Positions 20,343-28,768 of a stretch of DNA of 64,000 nt are shown one piece after another. Below the pieces are notes generated by a model. That model was not told the origin of the DNA and did no database searches. It worked only from the letters and a program-made list of their open reading frames with translations. The first letter of the stretch is position 1, and each line of letters begins with the position of its first letter. This stretch comes from Paramoeba atlantica (lineage: Eukaryota; Discosea), in assembly GCA_977017575.1 (NCBI GenBank), contig CDRNVI010000053.1, forward strand, positions 558,001-622,000, given 5' to 3'. The position numbers and the translations under genes were made by a program.

Positions 20343-20387
20343 ATGAAATTAATACCCCGCGAAGTACGCACCAGAGTCATTGAATCC
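20343..20387 (+). repeat. Inverted duplicate of the Tc1 transposase start
   Basis: This stretch begins ATGAAATTAATACCCCGCGA and repeats, on the + strand, the first 15 codons found on the - strand from 20300 downward, with about four base differences. The two copies are head to head with 42 bases between them. It is either a second truncated element inserted tail-out or a palindromic rearrangement of the same one. Confidence 0.75.
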
Positions 20388-20982
20388 AGAGTTCGATCCA
20401 TAATCAAGGAATAGCTGTAATTAGTGCGAAAGATTTTAAGAGATTACTTTTTGCACTAATTAAAATTTGTCGCTTCGTTAAAGTTTCACCCGAAGCCCCT
20501 CATACCATTATTTTGAAAGTGCAATGTGAAACCGCAATGTGTACTAATTAAATGCGGAATTTTATCCTTTGGAAAACTAGCGAAAAGCAGTTCGCACAAC
20601 ATAATTCAGAAGATCAACGGTTAACAAACAACGTGCCGTGATGCGCGATATTTTTGAGGCTAGTGTTGACTACGACGACGCCATAAGAGGAACAAATAAT
20701 CTGAAATGAAGATTTCACAAAAAATAGAAATAAAATTTATTTCACTAATTAAATGCACAATGATTTTTCACCACAGTAATTATGGATCGGACGGTATTTC
20801 CACCTTAAACAAAAATAATTTTTTATCAGGGTTCGCGGAAACTTTAAAACTTTCAAGAAAGTACGTTAAAGTTACTCTATTTTTGTTTTTCTAAAAACTT
20901 TCAAAAAAAAATTCTTTATTCTTTTTTTCTATTACACAATACACGATACGCCTCTATACAATGCACGACACTCTTTTTTCCG

Positions 20983-21400
20983 ATGGAAAAGCTCACCCGG
21001 GGCACTTTTTGTAAAGAATTCTTTGCTCAAGTACCTAATGCAGAGGGCGACAAGCAGATGGTGGAATGCAAATTGTGTCCTGAGAGTAGCAAAAACGTTT
21101 TTTGACGGCACGAGGTCTGCAGACCGATTACATATCGGCAGAAAGTCATCTTCGAGAGCCCCATAAAACTTTTATCATAGCTTTTAAAAAGCTATGATGC
21201 GTGGTGCACGGAACAAAGGGAGAAATATCGCCGTGAAAATCCAACGTTGCACGTAAGTTCCCAAACCGCGACGCCTGAGCACCACAAGGATATAATAATC
21301 TGGAAATCGGAATGTGACATTCCAACCTCGGCCCTTGAGAGCCCAATATTTCGCCACAAAATGGAATGTGCCCCACCCCACCTCGAAGAGAAAAGCTGAA
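20983..21400 (+). pseudogene. BED-type zinc-finger fossil, probably hAT transposon
   Basis: An ATG at 20983 opens a 40-codon frame ending at TGA 21103. It contains FFAQVPNAEGDKQMVECKLC, like the start of a BED finger (aromatic, then C..C). Further coding-like sequence resumes in other frames (KSYDAWCTEQREKYRREN, then WKSECDIPTSALESPIFRH), broken by several stops up to about 21400. BED fingers of this kind are typical of hAT transposases. No terminal repeats were recognised. The spacer from 21400 to 21979 holds nothing else I can name. Confidence 0.4.
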
Positions 21401-21979
21401 TAAACTTACCATTGAGTACGCCAAGCAAATCCGTATAAAACATGCATTGACTTTGCATTTGAATTTTCGGATTTAAGTGTATGTATGGATACATCCACTA
21501 TTTTGCATGCTGGCGAGTATGATTTGGATCACAAGAGGCGTGGGAGCTGGGAAAAAGTTGATTTATCTGCAATTTTGTGAAATTTATATAATAAAAGTTT
21601 GAAACTATTTGTTTAATTCAAGGATTTTTGAGCTTTTGTGCGGGACGAGTTTGAACCGTTCGTGTGTTTCGTATTTAATTAAGCCATTAGGCTGGTATCT
21701 ATATGACTTACTTATCTACATTACGTTTCTACATTGCTTATGTATGGGAAAATTTTCAACAGTTAAAGTCTTTTGTGTCTAAGTTATCATTTGGGCTGAT
21801 ATCTCACTGATTAAGAGTTCGAACTTTCTGATCTCTCCAAGTGTCTACATTGTTGTATTTATTCAATAAACAAGTTTTAGTGAATTCCCTTTTTGCAACA
21901 TATTTTGTCTCTTCCAAATAGGTAAGGTTCTTCTTATACTTAACAGTAGGTGTTTCAGTAAGGTTTTTTCAAGTTTCTT

Positions 21980-22552
21980 ATGCCACGCTCTCTTATTGGA
22001 GAAAGGCTTTTGCGCAATCAAGGGTGGGACGGTACCGATACTATACTTGGAACATCTGGTTTTGGACTTTCGAAGCCTTTGGATGGGATAACGTTGGCTA
22101 CAGGAGGTTTAAATTCTGGACTCGGTGATTCTAAGCTTGGTTCATTTTCAAGGCAAGAGGAGTGGAGTCGGTCTCACCTAGAACCTTTTCACAATGTACT
22201 CTCACGAGTAAGTGGCTTTCGAAAAAGGGCTTTATCTTCTCCGAATACAGAAATGCAACTGCCTAAAAGTGAAGAAAACAAGAATGAGCACCGATCTGCG
22301 AAAGTTAGTTCAAGAAAGCGCAAAACGAAAATGGCAATGAATGATTCAATCAATTTAAAAGGCTCACAAGTACACGAAGTTGAAGATGACGCAGATTTTC
22401 CTTTGGTTTTTTCACCACATGATACCTGCAAGAGTCGCATCTCACCTATCCTGGGATCTCGCCGAGTTGTCTATCAAAGGCAAGTGAATATGCGCACTAA
22501 GGTTCACCGGTGTAAAAAAAGTTTAAATGAAGTTCTTGGGAAATCAGAGTAG
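21980..22552 (+). CDS. Small basic protein with a divergent G-patch
   Basis: The frame of 190 residues starts at ATG 21980 after TTTTTTCAAGTTTCTT. Residues 5-35 read IGERLLRNQGWDGTDTILG followed by GFGLSKPL, which follows the G-patch pattern G..LL...GW..G..LG....G...P(I/L) except for Thr/Asp substitutions in the Gly positions. The middle is Lys/Arg-rich (SSRKRKTKMAMN) and may hold a nuclear localisation signal. G-patch proteins activate DEAH helicases such as Prp43 or Prp2 in splicing and ribosome assembly. With SYF1 and PHF5A in the same window a spliceosomal role is attractive but not shown. If the G-patch is not real this is an unknown nuclear-type protein. Confidence 0.5.
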   Translation: MPRSLIGERLLRNQGWDGTDTILGTSGFGLSKPLDGITLATGGLNSGLGDSKLGSFSRQEEWSRSHLEPFHNVLSRVSGFRKRALSSPNTEMQLPKSEENKNEHRSAKVSSRKRKTKMAMNDSINLKGSQVHEVEDDADFPLVFSPHDTCKSRISPILGSRRVVYQRQVNMRTKVHRCKKSLNEVLGKSE

Positions 22553-22931
22553 TTTTTTTTGTTTTCGTCAACGTTCTTTTTATTATTTATTGCACCGCGC
22601 TATTCCAATTGTAGTATTAGTACTAGCATTCATATTTCTTTTCGTCGAATAGATTTCGGGGCGCCAGTATTACTTATGGACGTACATGCATGTCACGCTT
22701 TTTCCTATTTCTTGATCAATTTGCATTCTTGTTTTAGCTAAAAAAAACTTATTTCCTTTTTCTTTTTATCATAATAAAAGTTTTTATCGTATTAAAAATC
22801 TGAGAATTATTCCAAAAAGCAATGGGGCGCCAAAGAAGTCTGCTCCTTCCCTCAGATTGTACTTGCACTCACAGTTGTACACTCAGGATGTAGTTATCTG
22901 CTTAGTTTTCTGTTGAAATATTTAATCCATT
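22553..22931. other. Spacer, no gene seen
   Basis: T-rich sequence including CTGCTTAG about 33 bases before the MSH2 start. The short frame 22559-22741 has no support. Confidence 0.4.
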
Positions 22932-25694
22932 ATGGAGGACGCAGCTATTGGAGTACTTTTTGAGTTCGAACAATCGCTCTTAGAAGATAAGAATTGCGTT
23001 AGAATTCATCGCAAAAGCTCTGCACCTGCGCAATACGTAGTGTTTTCAGCCTGGGCGGAAAAGATTACTCGTTCTGTCACCCGAACCTCGGGGACTTTGC
23101 GTTATCTGCGCAATGAAGACGGAGCGACTCCGTATCTTCTTTTTTCGGATTCAATTTTTCGCGAGATTGTGCTTGATGTGATGGATGAAGGGGGACACAT
23201 CCTGGAATTATATGCTGATAGAAAGTTGATAAAGAAGGCTACTCCGTCTCGAATGGAAGAATTCGATGACATCATTTTTGCTTCAAATGTTTCTATTATT
23301 GCTCTACACCTCTCTCGGTCGTCCCCCAGTACAATACAAATTGCATGTGCCGTCCTAAATTCTTCTCTTCGCACTTTCAACACATGCACTTTTCTGGATC
23401 ACACTCTTACGTTTCAAAATTTAAAGGTTTTGTTCATATCTAATTCAGCTAAGGAGGTTGTGTTACATCCGCTGCGAACCAAAGGAAGCCCTATCAATGA
23501 TGGAGGACTTGGAAATATTCTTGATGAGGAAGAATGCGCACGTTTTAGCGATGTGTGTTCCAGGCACAGTATTCGTATTTCGGATTACAAGGGATCAATA
23601 CGCGCCTGGCATGCAGATTACGCAAAAGTTTCGATAGATAGAATAATACGCCGCTCTGAAACAGTATCTAAATGGTCACGGGAGAATCCAATCGAAGTAT
23701 CCTTATGTGGAGGGTTAATCGATCACCTCGCTCTTCTTCAAGAGGAGTGTAATTTCGGTCAATATCGTATTACTCCTGTAGTTCTTGGCTCGTTCATGAA
23801 ACTGGATGCAAGTTCGATTGATGCTTTGCACATATTCCCACAGCAACAGAGCGCTTGTGATACGTCCTTATATGATTTGCTAAAAAGGCATTGCAATACA
23901 AGCATGGGTATGAGGCTTTTACGGTTTTATCTTACTCAACCCCTCACCAAAGTTGATACTATTACTAGCAGGCAAAATATGGTTTCTTTGTTTCTGGAGG
24001 ATGCGATTCTACGAGAAGGCATTAAATCCGAAGTGCTGAGCTCTCTTCCGGACATGGACCGATTCATGAAAAAAATGCAACGACAAAAAACCTCTCTAAA
24101 AGAGATTTTTGATCTGAACAGTTTTCTTACTGGCATGTTTCGGTTAGCTACTCTTCTTGAAAACTATGCGGGAGAACAGCAGGAAATGCTGCAATGCGAT
24201 TGGCACATACCTCTAAAAGCTATGTGTGTACATTTCGAAAAATTGAGCAAATTGATAGAAAACGTCATAGAAGTGGACGAAGATCGTGGAATTAGCGCTC
24301 GTATTCGACCTCAGTTTGACGCAGCGTTGGCGGAATTGGAGGAAGCACGTCAAAGTACTTATGAACAGATCAACATAGAATACCAAAAGGTGTTGACGAA
24401 GTACAACTGGACGGAGCGTTTCGCAAAATTGGAACCATACGCACCCACTGGGGGGTTTACGTTTCGAGTTTCTAGGAAAGATGACAAAGAAGCGAGGCAA
24501 AATAAAAAATTTAATGTTCTTCAAACCTCTAAAGATGGTGTACGCTTCGTAAATTCTGAACTCTCGGCACTTAGCTCAGAATATCGAAATATATCTTCTC
24601 AGTATTCCCAGAGGCAGCGTCAGTTGGAAGAAAAATTATTAGAAACAGTGCGTTCATATCGGCCTGTTCTTGATGATGCTGTAGACCTAGTTGCTCAAAT
24701 GGATGTTTTTATTTCGTGGGGAACACTTATTGCACGAAGCAGAAACGGTTTTTGTCTTCCTTCGTTTAACAGTCATCGAACTCGGTTAACGCAATTAAGA
24801 CACCCTCTGATTCAAGATCAAGGAGATGCGGTAGCAAACGGCATAGATTTTGAGCATTTTGAAGCTAGCGATACAACGTTCGCAGAGGTTAACTACGGCT
24901 CCGAGGCTGCTGAAATGTATATTATTACGGGACCCAATATGGGAGGAAAGTCAACTTTTATGCGAGCCGTTGCACTTGTCCATATATTAGCTCAAATTGG
25001 ATGCTTTGTTCCTTGTGAATGCGCGGAAATCGTCATACGTGACAGCATTCTATGCCGCGTTGGAGCGGGAGATATTATGGCTCACGGGGTCAGCACCTTT
25101 ATGCGAGAAATGCAAGAAACAGCTCACATAATAAACTGTGCTACGCCCGATTCACTTGTGATTATTGATGAACTCGGGCGGGGAACATCAACTTATGATG
25201 GATTCGGAATCGCCTGGGCAGTGGCGGAGCATATAGCCACAGAGATCCATAGTTTTACACTGCTGGCGACGCACTTTCATGAGATGACAGCATTGCCTGA
25301 CATGCTCAAAAATAGTCGCTTGGTTCGCAATCTTCATGTGACCGCGATATGTGAAACGGGGTCCTTGTGTTTTCCATACAAGCTGTTACCTGGCCCATGC
25401 TTTAAAAGTTTCGGACTGCATGTGGCAGAAATGGCACGTATGCCGGAAGAAGCCTTAAAAGTAGCTCGCGAGAAGTCACTCGAACTGGAAGGAAAAAACA
25501 CTGGCTTTAATGCGAAAGATTCTCAGAGCTCCTATGTACATTCCAATATGTGTAATATTCCTCTTGAAAAGCTAACTTCATACGCAGAGGAGTATACTCG
25601 CAATCCAAATAAGGAGATGCTACGTGCTCGTATCTTGGCTGACGGAGAAATGTGTCCTGAAGTGCTAGCGTTATTACCCCAAGGCGCCGCATGA
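22932..25694 (+). CDS. MSH2: DNA mismatch repair ATPase MSH2
   Basis: The 920-residue protein has the complete MutS layout and the length usual for MSH2. Residues 1-130 match the MSH2 N-terminal domain, which lacks the mismatch-probing Phe-x-Glu. The clamp and lever regions run to about residue 620. The ATPase shows the Walker A GPNMGGKS near residue 665, the signature STFMREM with ahead DIMAHGVS, Walker B VIIDELGRGTST, and the His switch LLATHFHEM. MSH2 pairs with MSH6 or MSH3 to detect mismatches in the nucleus. ALLPQGAA at the C-terminus is short of the helix-turn-helix tail but nothing appears missing. The start ATG 22932 gives a conserved N-terminus and is preceded by CTGCTTAG. MSH2 over MSH4/5 is favoured by the N-terminal match and the full-length domain I. 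Confidence 0.92.
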   Translation: MEDAAIGVLFEFEQSLLEDKNCVRIHRKSSAPAQYVVFSAWAEKITRSVTRTSGTLRYLRNEDGATPYLLFSDSIFREIVLDVMDEGGHILELYADRKLIKKATPSRMEEFDDIIFASNVSIIALHLSRSSPSTIQIACAVLNSSLRTFNTCTFLDHTLTFQNLKVLFISNSAKEVVLHPLRTKGSPINDGGLGNILDEEECARFSDVCSRHSIRISDYKGSIRAWHADYAKVSIDRIIRRSETVSKWSRENPIEVSLCGGLIDHLALLQEECNFGQYRITPVVLGSFMKLDASSIDALHIFPQQQSACDTSLYDLLKRHCNTSMGMRLLRFYLTQPLTKVDTITSRQNMVSLFLEDAILREGIKSEVLSSLPDMDRFMKKMQRQKTSLKEIFDLNSFLTGMFRLATLLENYAGEQQEMLQCDWHIPLKAMCVHFEKLSKLIENVIEVDEDRGISARIRPQFDAALAELEEARQSTYEQINIEYQKVLTKYNWTERFAKLEPYAPTGGFTFRVSRKDDKEARQNKKFNVLQTSKDGVRFVNSELSALSSEYRNISSQYSQRQRQLEEKLLETVRSYRPVLDDAVDLVAQMDVFISWGTLIARSRNGFCLPSFNSHRTRLTQLRHPLIQDQGDAVANGIDFEHFEASDTTFAEVNYGSEAAEMYIITGPNMGGKSTFMRAVALVHILAQIGCFVPCECAEIVIRDSILCRVGAGDIMAHGVSTFMREMQETAHIINCATPDSLVIIDELGRGTSTYDGFGIAWAVAEHIATEIHSFTLLATHFHEMTALPDMLKNSRLVRNLHVTAICETGSLCFPYKLLPGPCFKSFGLHVAEMARMPEEALKVAREKSLELEGKNTGFNAKDSQSSYVHSNMCNIPLEKLTSYAEEYTRNPNKEMLRARILADGEMCPEVLALLPQGAA

Positions 25695-25904
25695 AATATG
25701 CGAAGAAAACGTCCAGACAAACATGGTGAGACGCGTAGTAACGCACAAGAAATTACCGTAGATTTATTTTACTGTATAAGTATTTGTAGTACTGCGATTG
25801 CCTATTGAGACAGATAAACCTTCACAATACCATATACAGGAACATACGCAACAAGTTGTATATTTTAGTGTATATTGTAGTTAGTATAAAAGATATTACG
25901 TACA

Positions 25905-25949
25905 GTACGTAAAGACCTGCAATTACTCTGTACGTAAAGACCTGCAATT
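25905..25949. repeat. Direct 20-bp repeat
   Basis: GTACGTAAAGACCTGCAATT occurs at 25905-25924 and 25930-25949, in the 338-base spacer after MSH2. No other feature is seen in that spacer. Confidence 0.7.
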
Positions 25950-26015
25950 TTATTACTGTAGAGCACACGGCTGCCAATATAGTGCATCATTTACCTCTTG
26001 TATGTACTTGTCTCG

Positions 26016-26032
26016 CACTCTTTCCTTCTCAG
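26016..26032 (+). promoter_or_regulatory. Candidate splice acceptor one base before an ATG
   Basis: CACTCTTTCCTTCTCAG is a pure pyrimidine tract ending in CAG, with the gene's ATG at 26034. It is among the best examples in the window of a likely trans-splice acceptor and fixes the start of the following gene. Confidence 0.5.
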
Positions 26033-26033
26033 T

Positions 26034-27173
26034 ATGAAAACACCTTTGCTTGCTCTCGGAAGCCTTCCTTCAAAAAAACGTAACCCCCTATGGAGGACAC
26101 GGAGGCATAGAAGCTTCTACCCCCAGCTTCCTTGGCTCATGACGAGTACACCGAATTTCATGGACAACGCTGAGCACCTCTACGGACGACGTGAGACCTG
26201 GGCTCGCCTCTACCAAAGTGACACCCCAGGTACCCCCAAAAATTGTCACAGGCTTGAGGACCCACTCCAGCTCATGCTGCAGTACATTGACTATCTGGAA
26301 GGGGAGTACAAGGAACTTTTCCGCCAATCCGAGCGGCTGGAACACAAAATTGCTGTCGCGGAGACTGTGTACGAAATGTGGCTCGCGAGAGCATTGAAAG
26401 AGGGTACCTACGTGCTACGCGAATGGCGCCACCCTCAAATCCCCCCACACGCGGAGTACATTCCCCTTCGTCTGCGACGACGACTCGAGGAACAACAAAG
26501 ATGTGAGGCGGAGGGACTTCCCCTTCCCCGGGGGTATGGTGCCACGCTGCGTCGGGAACTCGAGACCCGCACCCCGGCCGATGCTCCGGTTCCCCCCGAT
26601 GGCCCTGAACAAGAGGACCAGCTCTCGGGAAATCTACCCCACGACCCGTTGTTGGGGGCTGCACTGGCCCGAGAGGTTCCACCGGAGCCCAGTGAGATGC
26701 CGTTTCTACGTCGTCGTGTGATCTCTTCCCCCGACTCACTGCACCCTGCACTCGCGCGGTGGACGGAAAGGTGGTATCCAGAGGGCGATGATGGAATTAA
26801 ACCCCTTGCAGGAGCAGCTGCTCCCGGGGTCTCGCGTCGGGAGGAGACGCCCTACGACGCGAGCCTGGAGGACCCTCCCCGATCATCGTCTCGTGGGAGA
26901 GGAAAAGATGGTGAGCTACGCAAACAGCTCGTAGGCCGACGCGTGGAGAAACGCCCACCGGTGGCGAAAACACTTCATGAACTACGTTCGCGCACACCGA
27001 CATTTGATGCTACGCATACGTATCGTCAGAAAGGGGCACGGGATGCGCATTCCAGTGCCACAGCCGTCCGTGTGGACTGGGATACCCTCCGTCAGTCACA
27101 GGGGGACTCGAGCTATGACCGAAAACGTGCACAGGAACGGAAAATTCGACTGCAGCGTGGAGAAGATGTATAG
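26034..27173 (+). CDS. Unknown basic coiled-coil protein
   Basis: I start this gene at ATG 26034, right after the pyrimidine-CAG site, giving 379 residues; the upstream in-frame TTG has no such support. The first 35 residues are basic and lack acids (LPSKKRNPLWRTRRHRSF), which could be a mitochondrial presequence. Residues about 75-130 look helical or coiled-coil (LQYIDYLEGEYKELFRQSE). The C-terminal half is Pro/Arg/Glu-rich and probably disordered, ending with DRKRAQERKIRLQRGEDV. No family is recognised. The sequence is clearly more GC-rich than MSH2 upstream and leads into the extremely GC-rich gene downstream. Confidence 0.6.
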   Translation: MKTPLLALGSLPSKKRNPLWRTRRHRSFYPQLPWLMTSTPNFMDNAEHLYGRRETWARLYQSDTPGTPKNCHRLEDPLQLMLQYIDYLEGEYKELFRQSERLEHKIAVAETVYEMWLARALKEGTYVLREWRHPQIPPHAEYIPLRLRRRLEEQQRCEAEGLPLPRGYGATLRRELETRTPADAPVPPDGPEQEDQLSGNLPHDPLLGAALAREVPPEPSEMPFLRRRVISSPDSLHPALARWTERWYPEGDDGIKPLAGAAAPGVSRREETPYDASLEDPPRSSSRGRGKDGELRKQLVGRRVEKRPPVAKTLHELRSRTPTFDATHTYRQKGARDAHSSATAVRVDWDTLRQSQGDSSYDRKRAQERKIRLQRGEDV

Positions 27174-27382
27174 CGTTTATTTCTCTTTGCAGGATTCAAT
27201 AGCGATAAATCATTATCCGTATTGATCGTTAATCCTTTTTCATATTCCATAATGGTCATTTTTTTAACTTTTCCCATTCACAACACGTAACATACCCTAC
27301 CCACCTACCTCTTCTTCCGCCTTTTCACCCCTTTCCACTCTCTACCCCTCTCTCCCCCCCCCACCACCACCACCACCCTCCC

Positions 27383-28459
27383 ATGGATTTCCTCCTCCAC
27401 GGCACCTTCGTCACCCTCCACAAAACCCTCGAGACCCCGTTCAACCGCATCTGGTCCCTCTACCTTAACCAATCCGGTCTCCGTGCCGAGCACGCCCTCC
27501 CCCCCTCCCCCCCCCTCTCCCTCCCCCAAACCCTCTCCTACCTCCTCCACGCCCCCTCCGGAAAACCCCACGCCTTCTTCCACTCCACCCGGTTCGCCAT
27601 CCTCGGCAACCTCACGCTCCCCTACGTGGGCTACGGGCTCCACCTGCTGTGGTCCGCCACGGGACTCGCCCCCACCCGCCCGGCCCCCCTCCTGCTGCTA
27701 CGGCTCACCACCGCGGTGGGCTCCACGCTGCTCGCCTACCCGCTCCACCTCATCCACTTCCGTATGCTTACGGACTTCAGCGACGCCCCCGTGGGGGCGT
27801 GGGCCACGGTGAGAGGGGTGTGGGCCCGGGAGGGGGTGCGGGGGCTGTACCGCGGGTGCGGGGTGAGTGTGCTCGGGGGGGTGGGGTACCGTGTGGTGTA
27901 TGGGGCGCTGGCGACGGGGGCGGAGAGGGGGCTGGGGGCGTACTACTATGGGGGAGGAGGGGGGGGAGGGGGGGAACAGGGGGGTGGGTTTCCGCTCAGT
28001 ACGACCACCGCGTTTGTGGTGCAGTACGGGTTGACGGTGGTGGCGGGGTTGGTGGTGTACCCGTTGGATGTGGTGCGGCGGAGGGCGATGTTGCGGGGTC
28101 GGGGAGGGGGGGAAGAGCGAAAGGGGGAGAGGGGGGAAGAGGGTGGGGGGAGGGGTAAGGAGGAGAAAAGACGGGTGGCGGAGATAGAGGCGAGGGCGGA
28201 GACCCGCGCTGGGGGAGGTGGAAATGTCACCCTTGCGGTGGCTCGTGAGATGTGGCAGAGAGAGGGGATTGGGGCTTTCTGGGACCACGCGTTGGGGTCG
28301 GTTCTGAAATCGGTTTTACGGGGTGCGCTGATTCTGGCGTGGGATGTGTTAACGCATGATCTGCGGTACCAAGGGGATTCGGAGATTGAGCAAATTTTTC
28401 AAGAGGGAGAGACACATGAGGGGAAGCTAAAGGCAGCGAACGGGGATGTCTCAGTGTAA
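27383..28459 (+). CDS. Mitochondrial carrier, divergent ADP/ATP-carrier type
   Basis: The protein has 358 residues and the three-repeat mitochondrial carrier fold. Each repeat keeps a variant of the P.(D/E)..(R/K) helix: ETPFNRIWSLYLNQ (as in the AAC sequence AP.ERVKLLLQNQ), YPLHLIHFRM followed by EGVRGLYRGCGVSVLGG, and YPLDVVRRRAML followed by REGIGAFWDHALGSVLK. These details point to the ADP/ATP carrier subgroup. The AAC signature RRRMMM is only partly kept (RRRAML), so the substrate may differ. A long Gly insert (about residues 190-206) and a Gly/Glu/Lys-rich loop after repeat 3's first helix are unusual. The gene is strikingly GC-rich; its first half is C-rich and its second half G-rich on the coding strand. 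A (CCA)n run lies just before the ATG. The inner mitochondrial membrane is the expected location. Confidence 0.75.
   Translation: MDFLLHGTFVTLHKTLETPFNRIWSLYLNQSGLRAEHALPPSPPLSLPQTLSYLLHAPSGKPHAFFHSTRFAILGNLTLPYVGYGLHLLWSATGLAPTRPAPLLLLRLTTAVGSTLLAYPLHLIHFRMLTDFSDAPVGAWATVRGVWAREGVRGLYRGCGVSVLGGVGYRVVYGALATGAERGLGAYYYGGGGGGGGEQGGGFPLSTTTAFVVQYGLTVVAGLVVYPLDVVRRRAMLRGRGGGEERKGERGEEGGGRGKEEKRRVAEIEARAETRAGGGGNVTLAVAREMWQREGIGAFWDHALGSVLKSVLRGALILAWDVLTHDLRYQGDSEIEQIFQEGETHEGKLKAANGDVSV
27946..27995 (+). other. G-run cluster with G-quadruplex potential in coding strand
   Basis: Several runs of four or more G separated by one to four other bases encode the poly-Gly insert of the carrier. Four or more runs so close together satisfy the usual G-quadruplex pattern, and because the coding strand carries them the mRNA would too. 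Confidence 0.7.
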
Positions 28460-28711
28460 GAACGTGTGTTGCGAGTTTGTTTCAAATATAGAAAGTTTTT
28501 TTTGTAAATTAGTGTCTGAATAGAAAAGGTGAACAATATGTGACGAAGGTATTGCTTTCTACTGAAGTTTTGAGCTGAAGCCGCTGTCTCAGAGAACGAG
28601 AATATTTGTTTGTGCAAGACTTTCTTTGGTAGTATCACTTGTTTTCATTGTGGCACACGAATCCATCATAGATTATCGCATAAGGCCCCTTAGTTTCGTA
28701 TTTTTAGTTCG

Positions 28712-28735
28712 TGTTTCTGTCTTATTTCTTTTCAG
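28712..28735 (+). promoter_or_regulatory. Candidate splice acceptor of the ABCF gene
   Basis: A tract ending CTTATTTCTTTTCAG, 33 bases before ATG 28769. It has the form of a trans-splice acceptor. Confidence 0.45.
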
Positions 28736-28768
28736 CATTTTAACAAAGTTTCAGAATTCTTTTTGGAA

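Noticed and set aside
20381-20400. tRNA B-box-like GAGTTCGATCC
   Set aside because: No A box or cloverleaf around it; it lies in a transposase duplicate.
21146-21494. Overlapping - strand ORFs of 65-100 residues
   Set aside because: They are shadows of the BED/hAT fossil on the + strand and have no motif.
27305-28288. Several long antisense and alternate-frame ORFs in the GC-rich carrier gene
   Set aside because: They are low-complexity Pro/Arg/Gly frames produced by C and G runs; only the 27383-28459 frame shows the carrier repeats.
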